A stretch of DNA of 64,000 nucleotides from Blasia pusilla. Lineage: Eukaryota > Marchantiophyta > Marchantiopsida > Blasiales. The translations under genes were made by a program, and so were the position numbers. The DNA lies in the NCBI GenBank assembly GCA_050084515.1, contig CM114271.1, positions 50,716,001 through 50,780,000 of the forward strand, given 5' to 3'. Under the pieces are notes generated by a model. It was given only the letters and a program-made list of their open reading frames with translations, did not search any database and was not told where the DNA came from. Within the stretch, counting starts at the first letter, position 1, and each line of letters begins with the position of its first letter. Shown in pieces: positions 26,401 to 36,993 of this stretch.

Positions 26401-28250
26401 AGATTTATTTTCCACATTAGAAAGATTAGTGCGAGATCTCACAGATAACAATGCTTGGTATCTCCTATTACTCTTCCCCCAATGGGTTTTAGTTATCCTC
26501 TAAGGGATGGTACAATGGATCGTTGCAAAACCTCCTAAAATTCAACTCCTTATGTCTCATAATTGGAAGAATCTTGAGAATGACCATTTACTTCAAGAAA
26601 AGGCTTTAGATATGGATCATCCCACTCAACATGCCAATCATGGGAGGCCTTCAATACAAAAATGTCTTAAAGTTGGTGATTTTTCAATTGCGGCTCAAAC
26701 ATTGGGTCTCCTCTCTCTCCGGCCGCTCATTTGACGGTTCTAAGTGTACACATAGTGTCACTCTTAGAAGATTTAGCCTCCCTCAAGTGGTGATGACTGT
26801 ACAATGTATCTTGACTTAGAGTTTTTCACAAGGGCTTTCCTTCAAACTCCTCACTTATCAACAATCTTGCTATCAAGCATTGGTTTTTTAGCATCTCTTC
26901 AATCGCTTTATCCTGACATACTTTGCAAGTGGCTTTATTGATCTATATAAGGTGTGTGAACATATTACGATAGGTCATCTTCCATACTTTATCTCTAGGC
27001 TCTTAATTGGGGGCTTCTTGTTTATTGGCTATGGATAAACCTCCTTATGATGTTTTCCCTTTGGATATTTGAGAGGTTTTATACCACTTAGTTAGTTGAT
27101 CCCTCTACTGGTAGTTTTATCTTCACTTTAGCATCCACTTATTTCCTTATCAATTTGGAGTGGCCATCCTTGATGGCTGTGAGACTACAATTCATGGAAT
27201 AAATTTTACTTTTGATATTCATCAAAGTGGGTAGCAATTCAAGTTGATGTGGCTAACCCATTCAATTCGTTTCTTGTGCACCCATATTCAAGGAGTTACG
27301 CTCTGTAGAATGACAACTTATGAGTCTCTTCTCGTTTTTTTTCTCCTTCTCTCACTGCGATATACCCATTATCTATTCTCACCATACTACTTTCAAAGAA
27401 TTTAGTATTCTCCAATCAGCATGTGGCATGTGTCAAGGAGATGATCCTATAGATGGCCCATGCGTTGCCATTGAAAATTCTTGTTCCTTTCAAGCATTTG
27501 CCCAAGAATTTCCATCTTGTCTCTTCCCTTCTATTCAAGATGATATGCACATTATAGGTCCTCTTTTTGAAGTGATTCTTAACTTATACTAATTTCGTAT
27601 AGCAACTCCCTATCCTAAACCTTAAAGTCCAACCTAGTGAATTTTGAGTATGATCTCCTTCATGCCTTCCCTCAACATTCACCCAACCTACTCTTCATTT
27701 TACCATTTGCATTGAAGGTGTACGAGTTCTTGGGGTCCCCACCGACTTCATTGGTTATTTCTCCAAGTTCTTAGATGAGGTTGGTTGTCTTGGTGTATCG
27801 TTGGGTTCTTCTCCTCTTTCGTCACCCTCTACGTTGTGAGAACTACATTCTTTATGAGGTGGAAACTCCATCTTGTCTTCTACCAAAATTCAGAAGGAAA
27901 GGTCATTAAGAATAGATTTCAATAATAATGACACGATGACACGCAATGCATCCACGGATCATACATCCATGATCATTTACAATCATTCAAAGTCATACAT
28001 TCACCTTTTTCAATCATGTCTTATGTTTCTCATGAAAAAAAACCAATCCTCAAAGAGATTTACAATCACACTATCGTGGTTACAAAAATCCCATCACCAT
28101 GCACTCAACGAACATATCTAGATGGTCTTAATCCCGAATCTACATCATCTACACCTAGTATTTTTCATTTTCTCTTAAATATGCAATAAGGTACTCTGGG
28201 ATTTTACAATCAGAGGGGATTTGGAGCTAATGCCCATTTTTTAATTCTTT
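26400..28250 (+). pseudogene. LINE-type reverse transcriptase, decayed
   Basis: Plus-strand frames contain, in the order expected of a LINE-like RT: VLVIL (about 26470-26500); KVGDFSIAAQTLG at about 26671-26709; a GCETTIHGIN segment at about 27177-27206; VDVANPFNSF at about 27245-27275, equivalent to the RT motif with the first catalytic Asp; CGMCQGDDPIDGP at about 27422-27460, equivalent to the RQGDPLGG motif; and QDDMHIIGP at about 27535-27561, equivalent to the ADD box. A later EGVRVLGVP segment lies at about 27713-27739. Many stops and frameshifts lie between, so the element is inactive. The ADD box retains both Asp residues although the preceding Ala is replaced. Orientation is opposite to the 23.4-24.5 kb fragment of the same element type. 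Confidence 0.7.
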
Positions 28251-28470
28251 CCAAATAAGTTCATCTCACATTTGCGTGGGCATCCTCGACAGCGAGCAAG
28301 TATGTCACATAGTTCAAAATTTTCACTATAATTCCTATGGCATAGATTTTTATGGCTATGCTAAAAGAAAGATTCGTAGACCTTTATGTCAACTCTGGTG
28401 CTATGTGCCCAACATGATTTTTTTTATTCATGCGGCCACCATCTCTGAGGCGAGACTAAGCACTCATCAA

Positions 28471-29523
28471 TCATCCCATAAAGCATTTCCTCAATCTCCA
28501 ACCCCGATTGTAAGGCTTTGAGTTGGATCCAAAATGGATGAAAATGCTCCTAGGATGGAGGTCAATATGAAGAACTCCACGCTGGTGGATAGTCTCCATC
28601 GTTCCAAGAAGGGAAACCACAAGTTGGATGACATTTGGTGCCATCGCGAGAAATCTGATCTCCTGCAACTCTCCTAAACTTGCTCTCCGTTCTTCAAAGT
28701 ATTGCATGCTTGCAACCAATTATCAAGGTTCACATCATTCCAATATGAATAGATGGCACCGGATGGATCCTCGACCAAACTTCCCACCATGGGATTAATT
28801 CCCCAATGTAAAATAGTCGCAAACAACTCCTCACGCATCATTGATTGTCTTGAATACAACGGAGATTCTTTCTTAAACACCTTCATGCAATAGTAAATAT
28901 CTCCGTTGTATCTAAGAAAGAATCTCCGTTGTATTCAAGAGCCAACAATTTGCTTATTTTATAACGATACACTATTTTTGTAAGCCTGACCCCAAGGTAT
29001 CCTCAAGATCATGTCCTACTACTACATCCTTGTCAAAAATCCACATACATCCATGTAGAACTACCAATGTCTTCCCCACATGAGTCTTACATCCCTTAAA
29101 AATATGTTGAGCATTTTTGAACTCTCCAGTAAATCTTTCTGGTAGAGATATCTATGCAATGACGAGCTTCTCTTTCTTGTATGTCTTGAGATCGACATAC
29201 ACTCTTTCCAAGTTAAGACCTTGTTGGAGGAAAAATGCACTTAACCTCTTATCCTCTTTGACATCGACTACCCAATTCCATGCCTTTGAAAATATCTTGT
29301 ACAATCTTTGCAATTCCAAGGTGTAGTCATGGAAACCACCCATATCCCTCAAATGTAGGATCGCCTCTTCTCCAATGTAAGTTGGAAAACCCAGTCTAGC
29401 CACGCCTCTCTTACGGCCATATTAAAATCTATCATGGATTTGACTTTGGGCCTCTTGACACTATCACTTGACTCCATTAGGTTATCTCTCATTCCCGATG
29501 ACTCAACTTCACTACACATATAG
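28471..29523 (-). pseudogene. Protein kinase pseudogene
   Basis: Read on the minus strand, the remnant begins near 29523 and passes through AVREAWLDW (frameshifted) and a 83-codon open piece (29403-29152) ending KKEKLVIA before an in-frame TAG; LPERFTGEF and DLEDTLG follow. An N-lobe segment (28886-28674) contains MKVFKKE, matching the VAVK lysine strand, and NLDNWLQ. The catalytic-loop segment (about 28590-28525) reads HQRGVLHIDLHP, where a kinase would have HRDLHP, so the loop Arg is changed to Ile; the Mg-binding DFG/GDWG position reads NRGW. Stops, frameshifts and these losses mean no active product. The region upstream of the kinase domain is unrecognised. Several near-intact segments suggest a fairly young or recently duplicated copy. 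Confidence 0.65.
28848..28940. repeat. Perfect 28-bp inverted repeat inside the kinase pseudogene
   Basis: The 28 bases at 28848-28875 are exactly the reverse complement of 28913-28940, with a 37-bp loop. The arm encodes part of the kinase N-lobe (FKKESPLYSR region). A third partial copy (ATCTCCGTTGTATCTAAG) lies at 28899-28916 within the loop and right arm. This is a local inverted duplication of coding sequence, such as arises by template switching. Confidence 0.95.
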
Positions 29524-29529
29524 TTTGGA

Positions 29530-30180
29530 GGAAGAAGATAGGAAGATTTCTTGTATACAAAACCAATGAGAGAAATCTAAAGGCGTAGATTGGGAAATAC
29601 CGTGAAGATAACAATGGATCCTTTAATATACACAAGTGTGAATGGTGGAAAGGGAAATCTAGGGTTCAGGTTTACCAATAAAAAAGAATAAATGTGCGCT
29701 TAGATAAGTTTCCTTGATTACTTGCATCTCCCTGATGTGCTAAGGAAAGCCAATGAAACAAATATAAACTCAAGACAGTGAATCGACATTCTCAAAATCA
29801 TCAAATTAGTTTAGTGACATAGGAGAATTCCACACTCACAACTTATCACCTATTGTGGAATCAATTAGAGTTTTTTAAGACACAATAAGGAGAGCAAATA
29901 TCTAAGTTGGTCACAAACAAAATCTAACTATCCCCAAAGACAATGGATTTCCCCAAAATTCATAGTAATCTTGAAAGCCCTTAGCTCTCAAGGTACTAAT
30001 GAACTTTGGAGTCTAATCCAAAAATTTCTCAAAGAAAAATAAATAAATATGAGAAATGAAGGAAATTGTGTGTTAATTAACCCCTCATCACTCACATATA
30101 AGCATTTTCCGCCCAAAACATATGGGTTTTTGTAACAAACCCATTTTACAAGTGGAAGGCAAAGTTCAAACTTAGCCTCC
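29530..30180. other. AT-rich stretch, nothing recognised
   Basis: No open frame above about 65 codons and no motif. Confidence 0.5.
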
Positions 30181-30189
30181 ACCAATCAC

Positions 30190-30700
30190 ACACAACCACG
30201 TGTCATTGTGGGGTTTGTGGGCCACAAGCCAGACGCGGGTTTGGAGGACAAGTCCCAACATGACACGTGATAGAGCAAGATTGGGCGGTTGGACGGTGGG
30301 TTGGATGCAGGCTAGGGCAGGCTAGTCGTGGGCTTGGGCGGGTTGGATGCAGGCCGGGCGTAGGCCTTGAGCCCGTGCGCACGCTTCTAAGCGCGGACCT
30401 CCAACGATAAATGGGGATGCACCAGCCTGCGGGCCCGATACAGCCTAGAAATTGGGCGCTAAACACAAGTTCTGGAAAAGATGCGGGTTGCCCGAGAAAG
30501 GGTGGAATGCTCAGGTGGCACAGGCTTGGGTGCAGGCCTCAAGTTTGTGGGCGTGCGGAGCCCGCACCTGGGCCCGCACGGACATCTCCGTCCTCGAGAC
30601 GAACATGTCCGCATGCAACCTTGGTGGGTACTCGAATTTACACTAAGATGTCCTTCCCAGGGATGGATATAAGTCTGTGGACATGGACTTTGTCCGTGGA
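30190..30700. other. GC-rich low-complexity island
   Basis: About 500 bp rich in GGGC, GCAGGC and GGTTGGATGCAGGC repeats, with GGTTGGATGCAGGC present twice (about 30300 and 30341). A GGACATGGACTTTGTCC near-palindrome lies at about 30676-30692. Six short frames overlap on both strands, as expected for stop-poor GC-rich DNA. I see no coding evidence; it looks like the end of a repetitive element. Confidence 0.4.
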
Positions 30701-30719
30701 CATGTCTGATGATTGACGT

Positions 30720-32390
30720 AAATATGAATAATCCAAAATTTTGAGAAAAAATCAACCATTCGAGTTTAATAGAAATTGTATTTCACTTGTGAAGAAAAAA
30801 TTGCTCATTTGCCCATATTCATTCTCATTATTGGACCTGACTGGTTGCTTTTTGCTCTTGACCACCCCCCCCCAAAATTTAGGGAGCCATATTGAGTTGG
30901 AAACTCCTACCTCTTCCCTATTTATGGAGATTGCAACCCCATGATGTACTTTGGAGAGGTATCCCCTCGTAAATCAAGCAGGAGACTGTTCATAGAAGAG
31001 AGGGGAAAGAACAAACACTGATTTCTTCATAGAGGAGAATAAGAACAAACATCCATCTCTTGAATCAATTTGTATCTCCATCCCATGCACCTTTATCTTC
31101 TCTTCGTTTAGGTAGAGGAAATGGGACCTTCACATTCATGTTTTCTCTTTGATGACAAGGTTCATGCAAGAGGCAATAAAGAGACTTCCATCTCTCCTCA
31201 TTACGAAATCCCCTTTGTTTCTCTTACATACTCGATATCATGCAAGTTTTTTCCTCCCTCGGTAACTCCTATAAGTATCAAGTGGACTTCTAATAAAATG
31301 TGGTCCCTAATCAATTAAAGCCTTTCGGACAAGCTAAGAGAGTTTATTAGCTTGAAAGTTTTAAAATTTTTAATGTAGTAGAGGAAAATGGCTTAACTAA
31401 CATATTTTAATTTTACGATTTTTTTGTGAGTTTTGGAGGTGAAATCTCCCTTTGCAATATTTTATAAAATTCTAGCGTTTGGAAATCAATTTGAAGGGTC
31501 TTTTATGAGTTAGGAATTTGAGATGCCCCATATGTAGAAATCTTCACATTGATTAAAATGAGGCATTCTTTATATTCTCATTTTCTTTGTAAGTGATTAT
31601 TGTAACTGCGAAATTTCACTACAAACGAATTAATTAAATTTTTTCGCCTAAACTAGAATATCGACCAAACTCCTTTAATATTATTTCTTATAATTCAAAT
31701 ACCAATCTAATAATGAGCATGGATATAGGCAAATGAGGAATTTGTTATTATCCACAAGTAAAATACAATTTATATGAACATCGAACGGTTACTTTTACTC
31801 GATTTTCTGGATTTTTTATATTTACGAAAAAGTCGATTGGAACATAAACAGCGTCATGGAGCCTAAATATAGTGCTCTTGTCTTGTAATGAATACTGAGT
31901 TAATCTCACATTTCATACTTTTGAAATTACATTTTAGTTCACAGTATATGAAATAAGTGCATAAATGCACCTATGCGTTTAAGAAATTAATCATATTTAA
32001 TGGAACAGAAATAGCATTTCTTTTATTATCTCTCTTCTCTCTTCACGCAAATCGTCATTTCCATGCATTAATTATGCCATAACTACCCAGTTCCCCTACC
32101 GTAGTCAACGGCCTAACCAGATCTGGTAGTTAGTGAGTTTCGTCCCTGTTTCCATTCATAATGGGATGGAAATTCGTGACTCAACGAAGGTTGATACGTT
32201 TTTTAAACGTTAAATGTTTTTCTCTAATATAAATTTCTAATATATGTTCTCATGGATATCTAACAAAACACGCAGTCTTTTGAAGATAGATTAAATAGTC
32301 TGCAAAATATAATTTCATGGTCACAGGGGATGATGAATCTTAGATTGGACCCGTCTTAAGAGAAATATATGGCATTAATCTTATTTATTA
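30720..32390. other. AT-rich stretch, nothing recognised
   Basis: Short open frames only, without known motifs. Confidence 0.5.
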
Positions 32391-32458
32391 CTAGCAAAAT
32401 GCACCAGTGAAAATCATCGTGAGGGAAGGATAGTTAGGACATCTTTTAATTATATAGA
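32391..32458 (-). mobile_element. 68-bp Helitron-like micro-element
   Basis: On the minus strand the element starts with TCTATATAATTAAAAGATG after a host A and ends with ...CTAG before a host T. This is the Helitron pattern: 5' TC, 3' CTRR, insertion between A and T. At 68 bp it is little more than the two ends joined. The subterminal GTGCAT-type hairpin is incomplete. Ends are as in the longer elements at 51.4 and 55.1 kb. Confidence 0.5.
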
Positions 32459-32594
32459 TTTGAGAGCGCCTTTTCGTTTTGAGATCACATCTTTCTTTGA
32501 TACATTTTTTTTTATTCAATAGAATTGTTCGTTGTTTAGGCCAATAAGATCGCTCGAATTCAATTTTACATTTGAAATGGATAATTCAAAATTA

Positions 32595-32624
32595 TACATC
32601 CGTGCATCGCACATACATTAGTTA
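32595..32624 (+). mobile_element. Helitron-type 3' end
   Basis: CCGTGCATCGCAC followed by ACATACATTAG and a host T. The self-complementary GTGCATCGCAC core just before a terminal TTAG/CTAG is the usual 3' hairpin of plant Helitrons. I could not find its 5' end. Confidence 0.45.
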
Positions 32625-33210
32625 GTACAAGAATATGAAGGAACCCGTTGAAAATGCGAGGAAGAGGTATTCATAGACTCGGGAAACACTAGGGCCATAC
32701 TTGGCCTTGGATGGCGAAAGAAAGGGAACCTTCTCAAAGAAGTGACGGTGTAGTCGGAGTACTCAAATAAAAATCATAGAATTCAATATTATGGGAATTG
32801 ATAAAGCATTCCTTAAGTTCAAATACGGGGAGGGGAATTTATAGACCTTCAGAATGTAAAATTAGAACGGTGTTGCTATACTAGGCACTTTTGAAGTGAC
32901 AGTTGAGGAAGCTCTTTTCATAGGGACCAGCCAAGAGCCAACCCCAAACCACTTTTCATAGGGACATCAGTAAAGACCCTTGCAAGCACCCTCCCTAATT
33001 TTTTTTTACTTGTATTTAGTTAATTTATTGTTGCAATAAGTATATGACTTGCATGTATTGAAGTTATGGTTAATCATTGTGTGCTTTAACATGGAAATTA
33101 GGGAGTTACTCCATAATCTATAATATCATTTTAGGATCCTTTCTAAAATTGCGACAACTTCAAAGTATGACACGTGGCACTTTTTTTACAAAGGGGGCGC
33201 ATATATCTCA

Positions 33211-34052
33211 TCTATATACTAATTGGAGGATGCAATTTTCTGCTCTTCTGTTTAACAGTGCTACTAAGCTTCCTCAAAAAACTTTTGCAAAGGATATTGC
33301 ACGCGCGGCACGTAATGAAGCTAGGGCAAATTGGCAGAGCTTTATTGCATCGCATTTCCAGACACCCGTACCAAGTAAGCATTCAAGTCAAGAGCCTTTA
33401 CTGCCTAAAAAAGATAAAGCTATTGACGCCGGAGCGACCTTTGGCCCAGGCGCGACATCCGAGATATCCGTTTCTTTGCCCCAGCCGGTACTCATCTGAA
33501 GGTGCGTAAACACTTTCAGACGAACACCGTTTATCAAAATCATTTTTACATAATAGGAAGTCTACAACGTAACTAATAGTGTTCACGAAAAATTCGGAAA
33601 GGCTTAGGGTGTCAGGTAATGATACATCATTACCCTTTTCTTGTTTGGGTGCGAAGCTCTCGACCAACGGGAGAGGGTAGAGGCGCGAAGACCCTTAGGG
33701 AGGGTGTCCCTTCGGACCGAGACCATGGGGGTTCTACAAGCCGGTATCGCCTACAGGCTGTAGCACTTCGAGATGTCATTTAGTCATATGTCCCCAATGT
33801 GTTGGGTAATCTGCCCCCATATTTTCACTCCGACCTGTAGCCCGCAAGGCCCCGGCACTGTCAGACAAAAAAAGGGTCCCGGCAGGGCTACTCCTTTATA
33901 TACTTTATTACCTATAGTTTTCTATTTTTAACTTTTATATATATATATATACCGTTGGCTTGTCATCTTAACGGGGTCTGAAAATTGGTAAAGAGAGTGA
34001 AGTTATTAATGAGGGGATGTGCATAGCACCGTCCTTTGCGGGTCCTAACTAG
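33211..34052 (+). mobile_element. 842-bp non-autonomous Helitron carrying foreign-looking cargo
   Basis: The left end TCTATATACTAATTGGAGGA follows a host A (33210); the right end shows GTGCATAGCAC some 30 bp before a terminal CTAG (34049-34052) and a host T. The interior (about 33240-33910) is richer in G+C than the flanks and includes GAAGACCCTTAGGGAGG, CCTTCGGACCGAGACC and GTCCCGGCAGGGCTACTCC, a style I associate with plant mitochondrial intergenic DNA. A plus frame running from upstream (33077) to 33499 covers AKDIARAARNEARANWQ and is not recognised. No Rep/helicase gene is present, so the element would depend on an autonomous relative. The organelle origin is inference. Confidence 0.5.
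33937..33952. repeat. Short TA run
   Basis: About eight TA units inside the Helitron-like element. Confidence 0.85.
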
Positions 34053-34891
34053 TGGTTATAATAATTCTCCATGCAATCGTCAAAAGAGAGGATTTACTCC
34101 CCTTTCCATCCAAATAAATCAACGAATTTGTACATTTAAAAGGGTCAATTTGTGCCTTTATGGTCATCCTTTTCTTCATCAGCAAGAATTTTTATTTGGG
34201 CTGCTTTGAGCCATACTGTTAAGAGTATGTCAAAGGGACTTTTTTCCATATGATACTTCAGGTGCAGAATTATTTTATTTTATTTTATTTTATCGTTCCC
34301 TTATGATGGTTTTGGAAATTTGGGAAAGTTTCACTATTTCTTTCTATGTGATTTTTTTCTCAAAGGGTTTCTTTCATATCAAAAGGAAAATATGGAAATA
34401 ATCTATCTCCACTATGAAGTGGAAGCAAGTCACAAAAGATGATGGATAACAAAAGTAGAAACTCTCTAGCTTCAATGTGCATGTTAAGTTAACTGATTAA
34501 AATTTGGCCATGAAACATTTTTACACATGTCTTTCATTCAAATTCATATTATTGACAAGTTTCCAGATTATTAATCATGGATTTTGATGCGTAAAAATTA
34601 ACCTTCGTGGGTTTAAAGTCATGCAATCGAATCCCCATTTTCAATAGATGTAAATTTTCATTTTATGAGGGAAAATTATGTGTTTGGAATTCATTGGTTA
34701 TGTTCTCTTATAGAGAGAGGAAGGAGAATATTTGGGTAGACTTAATATTTCTATTTCTACACTTTTATCTATGTTAGTTTGTTAAGAATGCCAAACTCTT
34801 GTTAAATGCTAAAAATACTCAATCTCCTATAAGGTTAGTTTATTTCCCTTATAAGGATTGAAGACACTACTTTTACTTTTAGTTTGAATAA

Positions 34892-34965
34892 CTAGTGTAA
34901 TGGACATGAGATGTAGAAATAATGTTACACTGGTAAGGTGTCCGTGCGATGCACAAGAAAGAAAA
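34892..34965 (-). mobile_element. Helitron-type 3' ends, stacked
   Basis: Read on the minus strand, GTGCATCGCACGG is followed by ACACCTTACCAG+T, then some 35 bp later by ACACTAG+T. Two successive Helitron-like 3' ends in the same direction are suggested. The 5' end was not found. Confidence 0.4.
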
Positions 34966-35259
34966 AAAAGATTTGAAGAATTAATGTATAATCCGTGAAT
35001 GGAAGAGATTAATGATGTTGCATGAAAATTCTTTCTGCATATAGCATATGAAACATTTTCTTATTGTCCAATTGCCGCATGCCAAACAAAGAAGTATTCG
35101 CAAATCATGAAGACACTTAAAAAATCAAAATTTCCCTCGACCAACCCTTCTACGCTGGGTTCAGCTATGACGTATAGTTAAGTTAACTCAACGACAGGAA
35201 ACAGGTCAGACAGAGGAGAAACCGCTCACAAAATATCATAACGCAGATTTTGAAATCGG

Positions 35260-36990
35260 CCGATCGCACCCGATTAGTACCCCACAGGACACGGCAGCGA
35301 CCAACTCAACCTTCTTGCAGAAGATAATGAGGTGCACTCTAATTCCCTGCGATGTCCGCACTCCGACTTTCTCACATGATTTGGTGTGAAATTCCGCCTC
35401 GTTCTTGAACAGTTCGTACGAGAACGACAGCCATACCTTCTCACATGATGTCGTGTAAATCTGTTTCTTTCTTGTACGTTTTGTTCGTACGAGACAGATG
35501 GTCCGACAGCACCAGATACGAGGCGCACTTCGAGTCCAGAAGCAGTACTACTAACCCTGACCTTCCCATTTGATTCGGTTTAAGTGTCACCCAGTCTCGT
35601 ACACACCATGAGAACGGAGGATGGTGTCCGGCGCTGAGTAGACCAGTTGTGGGACACTGTCATTCTGAAAGGCGGACTCGTGAGTTGGTGTGCACGATTT
35701 CTGGTCATGTAATAAGTGTGGACGAGGTTTCGGGGGTTACTCCGGCGCATAAAAAGATACAGATTCTTCCGACTTTGGCATATCCTCGCACTCAGTCGTC
35801 TGCTTCGAAAGTATTGCGATTGCCACAACAGGAAGGTAATTTCCGTACCAGTAACGAGAAATTGAAGTTACACTTTGTCTTAGTCATCCATTCCTATCGT
35901 GTTCCTTCTAAATTCTGTTCTTACTTTATTCCATCAGTTTTGGTAGTTCACAGGGGTCCATTTGAACAGGACGCCTTGTGTCGTAAATGGCGCACAGGTA
36001 AGGCACACTCCTGCCAATGCCTTCATGACGGAACCTCTAGGTAATATGATCGATTACTTTTCCTTAACTTGATCACTAGAATCGATCAAAGGTGAGTGTG
36101 GATGAATGTATTTCCAAAACACAAATTAGATCCTTCAGAATACTCAAGGCAGTTCAGACTCGAGCGGGCTGAGTCAAGAGGGTCGATTCATTTGCAGAAT
36201 GTGCAAATCCATCTTCAGACTGCGACATCAAGAGAGGTACATCATACACTGGAAGTGCTCTACAAGATTACATTGACCACCATGTAGCCATCTCAGCAAG
36301 TAAGTCCTACTCTTTTGTACAAATTTACCTTGAGGCCAAACTAGGCATCTGATGTCATGACCCCACTCTCTCACAAGGTTTCCATGGTTTTCTCAAAATC
36401 AATTTCGTTGGAGACGACCAGTCTTCTCACATCAGACTTACACTAAGGACAATGTTCACAATGCCATTTGTCAAGAATCTCTTTCCCACTAAAAGTACAA
36501 ACCAGAACATGGAATCTGCCTTTACAAAGACCCTCATCTCTAGGGTACATATCCTACATGCACCCACTCAATTACTGAGTGACACTTTCCCCTGTACGAA
36601 TCATTGGGTTGACTGATTGTAGACGTCACTTTTCTGAACCAAAACTTGGACACCTTCCTCCTCACACACTGACCACTAAGTACGTGAATCGGATTCATTG
36701 CACCCGCTAACATCCGAAATCTGCAGTAGGCTAGTCTCATGATCCTGGAGGTTAGTACAGCTTCTGTGACAAAATATTTTAGGAATTCTTGGCTGCAACA
36801 CACCTGTGGCAGTAAGACACTGCTTGAAACAACTTTACATGACAGGATCTCCTGTGGACAGGATAATGATGACTAATTGTCACATTCAGAGGCTAGTTTA
36901 AGGAGAGCCTTTGGCTACATATCGCAGCTGCAATGGTAATAATGGAACCATTGATTACCATTGGGATCATCAAGCATTACAGAATCACAC
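35260..36990. other. Downstream flank of the GCP6-type gene
   Basis: Composition rises to near-balanced G+C. At about 35372-35500 two diverged copies of a 65-bp unit are seen (TTCTCACATGAT ... GTTCGTACGAGA), periods about 65 bp. The largest frame (35649-36044 plus, 131 codons) has no motif I recognise. Part of this should be the 3' UTR of the minus-strand gene ending at 36994. Confidence 0.4.
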
Positions 36991-36993
36991 TAG

